Shown one piece after another: positions 15,929 through 25,010 of a stretch of 35,432 nucleotides of DNA. Made by a program: the position numbers and the translations under genes. This DNA is from Paenibacillus helianthi (GTDB lineage: Bacteria > Bacillota > Bacilli > Paenibacillales > Paenibacillaceae), in the NCBI RefSeq assembly GCF_001909055.1, contig NZ_LVWI01000071.1, positions 1 to 35,432 of the forward strand, read 5' to 3'. Positions within the stretch are counted from its first letter, which is position 1. Every line of letters starts with the position of its first letter. The notes under the pieces were generated by a model that saw only the letters and a list, made by a program, of their open reading frames with translations, searched no databases and was not told the DNA's origin.

Positions 15929-16999
15929 CTATTTTTTCGAAGGCTTCTCCATTATTGAGATCTCACCTGATGAATAATCCAGAAAATATGCTGTTTGTGA
16001 TTTTAAGTTGTAGTACAAAAATTTCGTGGCACCATTTTTAGGCCAGTCCTGTTTTTTTAAAAGTATAGCTCCTTCTTGAGAAAACAAGGACCATGTGTGT
16101 TCCAGTAAATCCCCTACAAATACTTGACCGTTAATTAATTCTGTTTTCCACCCGGAAATGTCACCATCTTGTTTAAAAACTTCTTTTATAGAAGCAGTTT
16201 CCTTTGTAGTGGATTTATTGATTACACGAAATACCTTTTGAGAGTCATTGGCTGAGGGGCGGATTACATTTCCCGGTATTGCCTGATAGGTATAAGAGGA
16301 TAATGCTGCAAGGTAATTACCGCTAGTTTTAATTAAAAAATCAGAATTAAAGTCCTTGAGTGAAGCTTCATTCTTTGAATAAAGATTGACCATTTTAACG
16401 AAATAATCATCCCTCATTATACCTTGCGCATGGTACTTAATGGCCAAATTAGGATACCCCTCAAATTCCCAATCCATTACTGATACACTTTCATATCCCA
16501 CATCAACGATCTTTGCGTTGTAGCTCACACTTGGTTTAGTCCACGGGTATTGATACAGGCTAAAGGAATTATTAGATTGAACCATTATTCGTTCGTTTGT
16601 TGTGCCTGTAGGAGCTACCCATCTGATTTTATCTCCCGCATTTTCAAGAGCGATCTCAGTCTTGCTAATAAGATTTCCGCTAAAAGAGAATACTGTTTTT
16701 GAAATTTTATTTCCGTTTCCCTTTTGAAGCAGCACTATTTTTTGAGGATTTTTTATAACCTTTACATCTAGGATCGTATTTGAACCATCCGAAATATTTG
16801 TGGTTATCTTTGTCTGTAAATCAACTATATCTGCTTTATTATTAATATAGTCAACCAGTGTTACTACATTTTCACTAACATAGACCACATCCGTACGGTC
16901 GTTACTTGGCGGTAACTCAGTGGGACGGGCATAGGACTGATCAGCAGATACCATTAATCCTATAGTCATAGCGAAAATAACAAAAATTCTCTTTACCAC
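15929..16999 (-). CDS. Secreted protein of unknown function (356 aa)
   Basis: Starts with GTG (16999) after a strong AGGAGG. Residues 1-24 form a signal peptide ending near SYA. The mature part is a string of short beta-rich blocks with alternating hydrophobics (for example VVYVSENVVTLVDYI, TVFSFSGNLISKTEI, QTAYFLDYSSGEISIM), suggesting a beta-propeller-like or WD/YVTN-like fold, but I cannot name a family. It is clearly more AT-rich than its neighbours. Together with its place between a decayed and a used tRNA-Thr site, this suggests it was acquired horizontally. Confidence 0.75.
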   Translation of the reverse strand: MVKRIFVIFAMTIGLMVSADQSYARPTELPPSNDRTDVVYVSENVVTLVDYINNKADIVDLQTKITTNISDGSNTILDVKVIKNPQKIVLLQKGNGNKISKTVFSFSGNLISKTEIALENAGDKIRWVAPTGTTNERIMVQSNNSFSLYQYPWTKPSVSYNAKIVDVGYESVSVMDWEFEGYPNLAIKYHAQGIMRDDYFVKMVNLYSKNEASLKDFNSDFLIKTSGNYLAALSSYTYQAIPGNVIRPSANDSQKVFRVINKSTTKETASIKEVFKQDGDISGWKTELINGQVFVGDLLEHTWSLFSQEGAILLKKQDWPKNGATKFLYYNLKSQTAYFLDYSSGEISIMEKPSKK

Positions 17000-17251
17000 A
17001 GAGAAATCCTCCTATTTACACAATTTAACATCCTCTTACATGACGCTAAAATAAAGAAAAAGTTGCAGAAAAGTAAATTTTTTCTGCAACACAATTATAA
17101 ATATAGAACTTTCAATTAATATGTTCTGTACTGCCCATTCTGTCTGTTACGCTAAAAACATTCTTAATGTAAACCACTACACCACCATGGTTCCATATAT
17201 TCCCTTTCAGATCACTTGTTCCAAGAATCTATAAGAATGGTAGAAGAACAT

Positions 17252-17288
17252 AAAAAAACGCAGCCCCCCGAAATCCCGGAAAACCGCG
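17252..17288 (-). terminator. Original tRNA-Thr terminator, displaced by the insertion
   Basis: On the minus strand: CGCGG, a pyrimidine/purine stem with several G-U pairs closing on CCGG/CGGG, CTGCG, then seven T. It lies 18 bp beyond attL. Before insertion it would have followed the tRNA-Thr 3' end directly; it is now 16.7 kb from the promoter. Confidence 0.75.
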
Positions 17289-17305
17289 TCATGATTGAGT
17301 TATTA

Positions 17306-17351
17306 AGGATGCTGGTGAAGGGAATTGAACCCCCGGCCTACGCATTACGAG
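17306..17351. repeat. attL, 46-bp copy of the tRNA-Thr 3' half
   Basis: Identical over 46 bases to 34023-34068 (attR). It covers the tRNA-Thr 3' half from the anticodon loop to four bases beyond the 3' end. After it the sequence changes abruptly and no 5' half of a tRNA follows, which marks the left boundary of the integrative element. Confidence 0.95.
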
Positions 17352-18032
17352 ACCGCTAGACGCTCGTTAGTGTTCCGATAGCTATACGTAGCCTATAACG
17401 GACATTCATTCGGTGACCTACGTTTTCTACGAAGTCCTACGTACTCTCCATTATAGCGCAGACTGTCCGCAATTAAAAGTGCGTCATTTACATATATTGG
17501 CTCCCTGGGTTAAAAATGCTGCGCGGATTTTGAGTACAGCAGAATGCGGCCCTGACGCAGGGGGCCTTGGGGGTATTTTAGCGCGGTGCAGCGTAATATA
17601 ATCGTAATGTATACGATATTCATTTCGTGACCAACGCATAGTTACTGCGTAGGCCCTACGTACATGCCGCAAACCCGCGCCACGCCTACGTTTGTTCACT
17701 CGTTGCATAAACGTACCTTATACGCTGCATATACATTTCCAGCGGTCGGACTCCGCGATCCTTATAACCGTGCGGATTGGCGCTGTTATCACGTTTATAG
17801 CGCTGGCAATTTATGCACAGAGTCCGATTGCGTATATACATACGTTTATGCAGCGCCAGAACGCCGACCCCCTGAAATTTTCGAGGGGCCGTCCGGTCCG
17901 AGCCTCGTGCAGAAGAAATCGCCTTTTGTCCAGTAATGGGACGTTAATTGTCCCGGTATAAACGCAGAAAAGGCCGCGCTACCGCAGCGTTTTGCCACGA
18001 TAACACGGTCGATCTACCTAACGGACTCAATG
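17352..18032. other. Left-end non-coding region of the element
   Basis: About 680 bp without a convincing gene. It contains several copies of CCTACG/CTACG near 17417-17450, 17655 and 17690 that could be integrase arm or accessory sites near attL. A weak hairpin near 17963-17997 (AAACGC/GCGTTT) may end the minus-strand HTH transcript. A plus-strand frame around 17770-17960 contains a hydrophobic stretch but has no ribosome binding site and opposes the operon, so I do not call it. Confidence 0.4.
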
Positions 18033-18323
18033 TTACGCTGTTCCGATCGCGTCGAAATACCACGTCATATCCTGCGCTGTTCTAAGGCGCATACGTTCAC
18101 GCGATGTTCTTCTCCATTCATTCACGAGCTTAGCGCTCAGCTTACGCAGTTCCCTATCGAAGTCCTTACGCTGTCTCCAACGATGCAACGTCCGGCGTTC
18201 AACTCCACACGTCCGCGCTACCTCACTGTAATTCATACGCCCATCCGCAAGCAGCGCGATAGCCCGGTAATGGCGTTCATCCAGCGGAGCAACCGGACGG
18301 CCACGCTTACTCTTCCGCGCCAT
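18033..18323 (-). CDS. HTH protein, small-terminase-like (96 aa)
   Basis: Basic 96-aa protein with a helix-turn-helix (YSEVARTCGVERRTLHRWRQRKDF, about residues 32-56; both helices conserved), then an Arg-rich tail. The AxxxGVxxxTLxRWRxxxDF pattern is that of phBC6A51-like and terminase-small HTH proteins, which recognise packaging sites. It overlaps the preceding HTH gene by 17 bases, so the two are co-translated. It lacks the usual C-terminal extension of a full small terminase. A transcription regulator is the alternative. Confidence 0.65.
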   Translation of the reverse strand: MARKSKRGRPVAPLDERHYRAIALLADGRMNYSEVARTCGVERRTLHRWRQRKDFDRELRKLSAKLVNEWRRTSRERMRLRTAQDMTWYFDAIGTA

Positions 18324-18699
18324 GTTGACGGACCTTCAACGCTTCGATGCGGGCTCTAAGCGCTTCAACGTCGGTAACCTGCGGACTGACATGCGCCTGT
18401 ACTTCGACTCTATCCGTCAGCATACCGTGAACCTGTAACGCGAGCTTAGCCATTGCTGCGTTCTTCTCGCGGATTGCGATCTCCGGAAGGGCCGCGACTA
18501 GTTCCGGCAGCATATCGAGGTTATTGCGAACAATCTGCGCCTTAAGCTCCGCAATGAAGTCCGGGTCTTTCTGCCACGCGTAGATAGTTGAGCGGCTTAC
18601 ATTCGCGGCGACTGCGATTTCGTCAATGGATGGGCGTGCGGCTTTCGGTAACGATAAGTACTGGATGGCCGTGTGCTGACCCGCTGTTAATGATTTCAT
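18307..18699 (-). CDS. phBC6A51-family HTH protein, putative small terminase
   Basis: 130-aa protein. The N-terminal HTH (IDEIAVAANVSRSTIYAWQKDPDF) closely fits the phBC6A51 family, proposed small terminase subunits of Firmicute phages. The remainder is helical, ending in a coiled segment rich in Glu/Lys/Arg (VEALRARIEALKVR) that could oligomerise. The start at 18699 follows AAAGGGGAAA; the longer frame would run through the operator-like repeat. No large terminase accompanies it, which is the pattern of satellites that redirect a helper's packaging motor. Confidence 0.7.
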   Translation of the reverse strand: MKSLTAGQHTAIQYLSLPKAARPSIDEIAVAANVSRSTIYAWQKDPDFIAELKAQIVRNNLDMLPELVAALPEIAIREKNAAMAKLALQVHGMLTDRVEVQAHVSPQVTDVEALRARIEALKVRQHGAEE

Positions 18700-18723
18700 A
18701 CTGATTTCCCCTTTACTAGATAT

Positions 18724-18763
18724 GATAAATAAACCTATTAATAGGCAAAACGTACACGACAAA
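18724..18763 (+). repeat. 40-bp dispersed inverted repeat, copy A
   Basis: Matches the reverse strand of 28618-28657 at 37 of 40 bases. It contains the perfect 12-bp palindrome CCTATTAATAGG and ends in CGTACACGACAAA. It sits about 25 bp upstream of the small-terminase-like gene and directly after the terminator of the preceding gene, so it probably holds the operator and promoter for that gene. Confidence 0.75.
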
Positions 18764-18766
18764 TAA

Positions 18767-18786
18767 GACCGCCCCGAAGGACGGCC
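18767..18786 (-). terminator. Terminator of the stalk-domain protein gene
   Basis: An 8-bp stem GGCCGTCC / GGGCGGTC with one G-T near the end, capped by a UUCG tetraloop and followed on the minus strand by TTATTTG. Confidence 0.75.
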
Positions 18787-18832
18787 GTAATGTGTACGTA
18801 TAATGACAGGGACAACGTGACCCAAGCGTTTG

Positions 18833-19327
18833 TTATTCGCCGAGCTGCGCCTTTAGTTGCGTAAGCTCTGTCTGCGCTTCTGTGCGTCTTGTTTTTAAGT
18901 CCTCTATATATTTCCTTTTGCCTTCTTGCTGTTCCTGCGTCTCCATTAAGTGAATATTAGCTTCTTCCTTTGCAATCGCCTCGTCTAAAAGCTTGACTCT
19001 ACTTTCTAGCGCTGTAATTCTTTCCTGGACCTTAGTGGTATCAGTACCCACAACCGGAGTAACCGTCGCGCTCGCTTTATCTTCCAACGTTATTGTCTTC
19101 CCTTCTACCGTCAGTTCCGTTCCGGTTGCTTCCGCCAATTTTCGGACGGGAACGTAAGCTGATCCGTTAATAATAACCGCGTCCGCTATCTTCGTCTTAT
19201 CCGTATACTGCAGTGTGAATAGACCAGTCACCTTTGCACCGATAAGTGGAGATGATGCCGCTGCGAATCCGATCGAGCCTCCTAACAATAGCGCAGCCGC
19301 CGCTATTCCGATAATCTTCTTTTTCAT
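18833..19327 (-). CDS. Secreted stalk-domain (copper amine oxidase N-like) protein
   Basis: 164-aa exported protein: signal peptide (residues 1-25, FAAASS), then a short stalk domain of the copper-amine-oxidase-N type (VIINGSAYVPVRKLAEATG and ELTVEGKTITLED), then a long C-terminal coiled coil (about residues 100-160). Stalk domains are abundant in Paenibacillus secreted proteins and bind the envelope. A GGGAGG precedes the ATG. The gene has its own promoter (19342-19370) and terminator (18767-18786) inside a phage-like operon, the hallmark of a moron expressed in the lysogen. It might alter the cell surface or phage adsorption; that is inference. Confidence 0.8.
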   Translation of the reverse strand: MKKKIIGIAAAALLLGGSIGFAAASSPLIGAKVTGLFTLQYTDKTKIADAVIINGSAYVPVRKLAEATGTELTVEGKTITLEDKASATVTPVVGTDTTKVQERITALESRVKLLDEAIAKEEANIHLMETQEQQEGKRKYIEDLKTRRTEAQTELTQLKAQLGE

Positions 19328-19341
19328 CTACGTGCCTCCCA

Positions 19342-19370
19342 GATATAGTAATTATATTAAGTATATCCAA
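19342..19370 (-). promoter_or_regulatory. Possible promoter of the stalk-domain moron
   Basis: Minus-strand TTGGAT (19365-19370) and TATATC (19342-19347) with a 17-bp spacer, in the 65-bp gap between Tal and the moron gene. Both hexamers are imperfect. Confidence 0.45.
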
Positions 19371-19392
19371 GAGACACCCGGATGAACAGGGA

Positions 19393-21405
19393 TTATGCGC
19401 TCTCTAGCGCCGCTACACGTCCTGCCAAAAGTAACAACGATGTTCCCAGGTTATCCAGACGTAGGTTAACGTAATCTATCTCCGAACCTACCACGATACG
19501 ATTTCCGGGAGTTACAGAACCGATATAAGCACCGCCGGAGCCTGGTTGCAAGATAATTCTATCGCCCTTTAGAAATAGATCAAGGCCAGCGTCTATCCGC
19601 AGATCGTTACCGGATCGTATCTTCAACTGGCTAATTGCTGCCGTAAATTCTACATACGCTTCATAAATGCTCGGATCGACGAACTCAATACGCCGGTCAT
19701 TAACCGCGCCAGCCAACCCCATAAACAACGTATCACCGATCCGCGCATTTCGCGTAACGTTAATATCCGTTCCCGCGTTAATGCTGCCGCCGTTAATCGT
19801 AGCCCCGTTAATCGTACCGGCGTTAATCACGGACGAATACATTTCGCTGTTATCAATCCGCCCGGTTAACTCGATATCCCGCGCGACAATATGCCCGTTC
19901 ATGTACGCTCGGAACGGCGCACTCTCGAAGGTAGCGTGTCCGGCTGCGATACCGTTCGGATTGATTTGTACGACGTTGTTACCCGATCCGATGAGCATCG
20001 ATACGAAATTACCGAATTGTCCGATAACCTGTTCCGCAGCTACACCGGCGGCCGTAATCGCTGTCCGTGCGGTTGCTCCTCCGTCGGTTGATACGATAAT
20101 CCCGTTTGAGGTCAGCGCGACTAGATCGTTAGCGTCCGCCTTACTCTGCAGGATGATTCCGCGCGTATCGTACTTAATCTCCGTCTTACTCGCGTTAACG
20201 TCGGTAACCGCAAGCCTGGCGAACTCTTCGAACGCTGCTGCGCGGATACGGCCACCGCTCGTCACATCGTTAATGATCTGCTTCGCGCGGTTCAAATCAG
20301 CCGCTATCTGAGCGCCGTCTTTACGCATGACGTTCACAATCGTAATCTGCGCGTGTCGGTCCCGCGAGTACGGATATTCCGTAAGCTCGATAATTCGCGC
20401 GGTTACGTGGTCGAGCTCTAAGTCCGGGTCAACGCAGGTTACAGTATCGCCGAGGTCCGGACGCGGTTCGCTCTCGTCGAGCTTGTATAAGTCCGCCTGC
20501 TGCAGCGTCATTTCGAGTACCGGCTGCTCCATCTTCGCGAGAGCTGCGCGTGCCTTCGTCAGCAGTTCTGCCGGCTCCGTTATGTTCTGCTCCGTAATCT
20601 CGCCGTCCAAATACGGAAGGCCGGTACTCGCCCATACCGGTGCATACTGCGAGATAAGATAGTTCACCGTAAGCAGACCGCCGACGATCGCGCCAGGGTT
20701 AGCGGCAAGTAAGCGCGCCTGTTCGTCCGCTGTTAGGATTGACGCCGGTTGACCGATCCACGTCCGGCCGTCCTTCATCGTCGCATATAGCCGGGTAACA
20801 AGTGCGGTTCCGTCGTCCTGGTAATCAGAGGATACGATGTTCTTACCAATACGGTACTGTAGCGCGGAGTTAGCATCGCCGATCTTCTTCCGGACATGAA
20901 TTACGAAGTTATCCGGTTCAATCTCGACGCCGTACAAGTTAACCGTATCGTTCAACGCCTGGAGCGCAGTACCGTTACCCCAATTTTTAACGTCGAACAA
21001 GTCAAAAGAATCTTCTATGACAAAAGAAAAGAGGCCATTGCTGGCCCCTGCGATCTTGTCGAGAAGGGTTGAAATAGGTATACCGTACGCTTCGTCAATA
21101 TAGGACGCGTAAGGCATCCGGATATCTCCGAGCTTAAACATGACGTGTTGGCACGATATCTGCGCGGTTAGCTTGAGGCCGTCCCGGATTCGTTTACGCG
21201 AGTTGATGACATAATACTGGCCGCGCTCATCCATTACATGTCCCTTTACTTGAATCTTATCGCGGTAGTCATCAGAGGCCATCGGCACTAGGAACGTAAG
21301 CGCGTCCTCTGAATTAATCCGCCGCAGCCGCGTCACTTCATACGCGGATACTAGGTGTCCGACGATCTGCCGGTTCTTATCGTAAACGTTAAAATGTTCC
21401 GTCAT
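19393..21405 (-). CDS. Phage tail protein, Tal / prophage endopeptidase tail family
   Basis: 670-aa tail-tip protein. Residues 1 to about 370 resemble the prophage tail endopeptidase (Tal/gp27-like) baseplate hub: FNVYDKNRQIVGHL, EDALTFLVP, and a beta-rich platform up to HAQITIVNVMRKDG. The C-terminal 300 residues are beta-rich and repetitive (INAGTINGATINGGSINAG) and read as a spike or fibre shaft, closing with a short coiled coil at LLAGRVAALESA. In siphophages this protein caps the tail and touches the host. GGAGGTAAG precedes the ATG, which overlaps the tape-measure stop by four bases. The Dit gene that normally lies between the two is missing. Confidence 0.85.
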   Translation of the reverse strand: MTEHFNVYDKNRQIVGHLVSAYEVTRLRRINSEDALTFLVPMASDDYRDKIQVKGHVMDERGQYYVINSRKRIRDGLKLTAQISCQHVMFKLGDIRMPYASYIDEAYGIPISTLLDKIAGASNGLFSFVIEDSFDLFDVKNWGNGTALQALNDTVNLYGVEIEPDNFVIHVRKKIGDANSALQYRIGKNIVSSDYQDDGTALVTRLYATMKDGRTWIGQPASILTADEQARLLAANPGAIVGGLLTVNYLISQYAPVWASTGLPYLDGEITEQNITEPAELLTKARAALAKMEQPVLEMTLQQADLYKLDESEPRPDLGDTVTCVDPDLELDHVTARIIELTEYPYSRDRHAQITIVNVMRKDGAQIAADLNRAKQIINDVTSGGRIRAAAFEEFARLAVTDVNASKTEIKYDTRGIILQSKADANDLVALTSNGIIVSTDGGATARTAITAAGVAAEQVIGQFGNFVSMLIGSGNNVVQINPNGIAAGHATFESAPFRAYMNGHIVARDIELTGRIDNSEMYSSVINAGTINGATINGGSINAGTDINVTRNARIGDTLFMGLAGAVNDRRIEFVDPSIYEAYVEFTAAISQLKIRSGNDLRIDAGLDLFLKGDRIILQPGSGGAYIGSVTPGNRIVVGSEIDYVNLRLDNLGTSLLLLAGRVAALESA

Positions 21406-24400
21406 ACGGTCTTACCTCCTGTACTTTGTGTTCGCGAGGCTGCGCGAGTCCGTTCATTATAGAACGTTCCTATATCCGCCTTATCTGTAAGCGTCACCTG
21501 GCCCACGCCGAAATCATTATGAATCGTAATCTGCGTAGGAGATGATGGTGCTTTCGCGGCCGCCTGCGGAATTGGGATCGCGTGCCAGAGTGCCGCCTGC
21601 TGCTGCGGACTTAACGTAATCCCCGCGAGCGCTCCGATTGGTGACGCGGATACTACGTTATTACTCGGAGCCGCTTTCGCTCCCGTAATCGCGCCCATCT
21701 TCGCGTTATACTGCGCGATGAACGTGTCCAGGTCGGTCAGTATCGCGGCATTGGCCGAAGCAGACTCGGAGATACGGAACGCAGAGATGCCGGCCTCTAT
21801 CGTTTTGATGTCGCCAGAATACGCGTCAAAGGCTGCAGACAATGCGTCATACTGCGCCTCGGCATCCGTTTTCTCCTTCTCGTACGCCGTAAGCTGCGTC
21901 TCTTTCTCTTTCTGTAACGCGATCTTTTGCGAATCCAGCTCACGCTTACGTAAGTCTCGATCATGCTCGAGAACCATACGGTCGCGGTCTTTGATCGCTT
22001 GCTCACGCTCAGCGATTCCTTCCGGTCCAACTGCCGAAGCAAGCTCAGCTATCCGGGCGTTCTTCTCCGCGAGCGCTGTTCCGTAGTCAACATCCGTATT
22101 AAGCTCCTGCTCTTTTGCGAGCAGTTCGTCGATGGCGGCAATCTTCTCGTCCTGCGCAGTAACATACGCCTCTTTGCGCGCCTCGATCGCTTCCAGGTCC
22201 GCCTTCTTAGCGGTATCAATGCGGGACTTTTCCTCTTTGACGAGAGCCTCCGCCAGTTTGGACGTATTGTCTATGAGAGTTTTCCGCGCTTGATATAGCT
22301 GTTCGTCCGCTTTCTCGTAAAACTCGCTGTCCTTCGAATACTGGCCGCGAAGCTTCGTCCACTCCGCAACTTTGTACGCTGCGATATCTGCCTCTGTCGC
22401 GCCTGAGTCTTCCAGCCTGCGTATTTCTTTCTCGATGAGGTCCGTGCGCTTATCGTACGTATCCTTTGTTTCCTTTTCCGTAGCCGAGGCGACATCCTTA
22501 CGAGCCTGGCGCGCTTGTTCGTCCGCTTTCGTGTACTCTTCGCTGCCGGCCTTGTACCGTTTAAGTACGTTATTCCACATGTAAAGCCGACTGTTCGCCA
22601 TCTCCCGCTCCGACTTTCCTGCGTCCTCTTGACGCTTCATTTCCTGGTCGATCGCAGTCTCAGCGAAAGCGAAACGTGATTTTACACTGTCTTCGGATAA
22701 GCGTTTTAGCTGTAGCGACAGGGTACGCGCGTCATCGACGGACTCTTTGAGGTATGCAGCGTGTTTTTTCTTTAACGCTTCGTACTTCTCGATCTGCTTA
22801 TCGGCGGTTAGGTTATAGAACTCCGATTGGTACTGAATCGTGGCGAGATCCTGGTCGTACAGCTTTTTGCGCAGCTCCGCAGCGATTTCGGCTGGTGACT
22901 TGCCGGCCTTTTCCATCTTTGCCTTTGGAGCCTTCGGAGCATCCGGCGCAATGATATCCTTCGTAAAGTCCTGTGTCCCTGTTTGAACTGAAGCCGCCAG
23001 CTTTTCCAGTTCATGCGCTGCGTCTGCGTTCCGTTGTTGATCTTTCAAAAGCGCGTCACGTTTAGCGTCAATCTCCTCGTTAGCCTTGCCTGCAACCATT
23101 GCCGTAAGAGCCGTAGCCCCGTTCATAACAATATCGCCTACCATGCCGGAAGATTGACGGCGTGCCTGTTCGGTACGTGCCGCTATATCGTCCGCGAATG
23201 AACTCGCTTTTGCGCCAGATACGACCGCTAGTGCGTTGCTTAGCCGCGTCAGATTCTCGATCTGCGACCGTACCGAGTCCGCCATTGCCTGCTTTTCCTT
23301 CGCATAGTTACGAATTCGCAGCGCTGCGTGCTCGGCGGACTCATCCGTAAACTTTTTATCAGCATTAATCTGCGCAATGATTACGTCGATATTGTCCGCA
23401 CGTATCCGGCCGTCTTCGCCCTGCTGCGCATTAAGTGACGGATACTGTTCTATAAGTTTCTCTGTGATGTCGACAAGGCGGTTTTTTTGCGAAGCGTCGA
23501 GCTCCTGCGCAGCATTTAGCTTTTTAAACTCGGCAGCATACGCAGACGCTTCCTTAAGTGTTTGCTTACGTGTTGCCAACGCTGCAGCTTCCGCCTTCTC
23601 CTGGTCGGTAATGGCGATTGTCCCCGCTTTGACAAACGCATTCATTTCGCCTAGTTTCTCCGTCGCCTGTTCAACGCCGGTATAACCGAGCTTTTCAAGC
23701 TTCTCGTCCAGTTCGCCGATTGCTTCGTTAACGTCCATAGTTTCCGAAAACATTTCCGGCATCCATGTACCGTTTTTCTCCGCAGCATTCAGCTCGTTAA
23801 GCCGCTCCTGTAGCCGTGCGCGTTCTCCGAGGACCGGATTCAGTTCTTCCGTTTTCGAGCGTAATTCCTCGATATCGGCCTGTGTACGGTCGACTGGCGC
23901 TTTGTCCAGAACCGCGTTAAGGTCAGCTTGCGCTTTCGTCAGTGCCTTCGTAGCAGCCTCGGCCTCTGCGTTTGCAGTCGTCAAATAACCGATGCCGCCC
24001 GCCAGCGCTCCGACCGCCAGGATAATCCAGCCGACCGGTCCGGCCGATAGTTCTACCGCCTTAAATCCTAGCGATATTAATTTCAGCGCAGGAGGCACGG
24101 TCGCTAATAACGTAACAAGACCCAGCACGCCGACCGAAGTCGCGGCCATAGCGCTAACCATCGCTTTGTTCTGAGTAACGAAATCCGCCAGGGCTATAAT
24201 CGTAGGCGTCAATGTTTCAAGTACCGTTTGGAATAGCGGAGTGAACGCCTGGCCGAATGCAACGGATGCCTCATTAGTCGCCTGCGTGAATCGCGCTTGT
24301 GTACCGGTGAACCCTTGCATGGCCTCGTCTGCGTTCCCAACGAAGAATGCACCCTCGTTAATGAATCCGTTATATGCCGCCTGTATTTTCTGTGTGTCAG

Positions 24401-25010
24401 TTAAGCGCCCGGCTGTTGTACCGATTGAAGCCGCGTATTCCTTCTGCATGATGCTGAGATTCTTAGTGACCCCTACGGCATCCGCGAGTACGGAGTTACC
24501 GTTCTTGATTCCGTCTAGCGAGCTTTGTATCGCGCCGCCCATTGTGTAAAAAGATTGCCGGTTGTAGGCCGCTGAGTCCGCGAGTGAGTTGATAAGCTTC
24601 GTCGATTGCTCCAGTCCGAGGCCGGTTGACAATGCAGTCTTATACGCCAATGCCGCCTCAGTAAGCGATAGGAAACCGCGAGAGGCCAGCTCCTGTACGG
24701 CTGCCTGCGCGTCCTTAGTCTGCACACCGAATCCTTTCGCAACCGCGTTAAGCCCTTGGAACGCGTTAAACAGCTTCGTTGCTGCATCAACAGCCTGGCG
24801 CATTTCAGATACGAGCTTACCCAGCGCCGCCCCTGCGCCTATGCCCGCCAGTGCCGACGACATATCCCGCATTCCGTCCGCACCCCGGCGGCTATCCTCT
24901 TCGAGCTCGCGTATTCTGCGACGCGCTTCGTCCATTTGCCTGCGGAATTCCGTCATCTCCAGCGTTATTCGTGCCTGTATTTCACCTACGCTCGTACCAC
25001 CCGTTGTCAT
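21402..25010 (-). CDS. Phage tail tape measure protein
   Basis: 1202 aa, the longest ORF in the window. It is strongly helical, with a coiled-coil N-terminus, a TMP-like region around residues 90-250 (AVAKGFGVQTKDA, ALAYKTALSTGLGLEQSTKL), a hydrophobic segment near residues 290-350 (VLGLVTLLATVPPALKL, ILAVGALAGGIGYL), and long Lys/Glu/Ala coiled coils to about 1100. Tape measure proteins set tail length and are ejected with the DNA. At the usual 0.15 nm per residue this would measure a tail of about 180 nm. The frame is intact, with ATGA overlaps to its neighbours on both sides. Confidence 0.9.
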   Translation of the reverse strand: MTTGGTSVGEIQARITLEMTEFRRQMDEARRRIRELEEDSRRGADGMRDMSSALAGIGAGAALGKLVSEMRQAVDAATKLFNAFQGLNAVAKGFGVQTKDAQAAVQELASRGFLSLTEAALAYKTALSTGLGLEQSTKLINSLADSAAYNRQSFYTMGGAIQSSLDGIKNGNSVLADAVGVTKNLSIMQKEYAASIGTTAGRLTDTQKIQAAYNGFINEGAFFVGNADEAMQGFTGTQARFTQATNEASVAFGQAFTPLFQTVLETLTPTIIALADFVTQNKAMVSAMAATSVGVLGLVTLLATVPPALKLISLGFKAVELSAGPVGWIILAVGALAGGIGYLTTANAEAEAATKALTKAQADLNAVLDKAPVDRTQADIEELRSKTEELNPVLGERARLQERLNELNAAEKNGTWMPEMFSETMDVNEAIGELDEKLEKLGYTGVEQATEKLGEMNAFVKAGTIAITDQEKAEAAALATRKQTLKEASAYAAEFKKLNAAQELDASQKNRLVDITEKLIEQYPSLNAQQGEDGRIRADNIDVIIAQINADKKFTDESAEHAALRIRNYAKEKQAMADSVRSQIENLTRLSNALAVVSGAKASSFADDIAARTEQARRQSSGMVGDIVMNGATALTAMVAGKANEEIDAKRDALLKDQQRNADAAHELEKLAASVQTGTQDFTKDIIAPDAPKAPKAKMEKAGKSPAEIAAELRKKLYDQDLATIQYQSEFYNLTADKQIEKYEALKKKHAAYLKESVDDARTLSLQLKRLSEDSVKSRFAFAETAIDQEMKRQEDAGKSEREMANSRLYMWNNVLKRYKAGSEEYTKADEQARQARKDVASATEKETKDTYDKRTDLIEKEIRRLEDSGATEADIAAYKVAEWTKLRGQYSKDSEFYEKADEQLYQARKTLIDNTSKLAEALVKEEKSRIDTAKKADLEAIEARKEAYVTAQDEKIAAIDELLAKEQELNTDVDYGTALAEKNARIAELASAVGPEGIAEREQAIKDRDRMVLEHDRDLRKRELDSQKIALQKEKETQLTAYEKEKTDAEAQYDALSAAFDAYSGDIKTIEAGISAFRISESASANAAILTDLDTFIAQYNAKMGAITGAKAAPSNNVVSASPIGALAGITLSPQQQAALWHAIPIPQAAAKAPSSPTQITIHNDFGVGQVTLTDKADIGTFYNERTRAASRTQSTGGKTV

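Noticed and set aside
17484..17708. Minus-strand 74-aa basic frame downstream of the HTH genes
   Set aside because: No binding site, biased composition and no family resemblance; it covers the CTACG-rich stretch that is better explained as attachment-site DNA.
17692..17961. Plus-strand 89-aa frame with a hydrophobic stretch near the left end of the element
   Set aside because: No ribosome binding site, opposes the operon direction, overlaps other weak frames, and the sequence after the hydrophobic part is unstructured. A small holin-like protein cannot be fully excluded.
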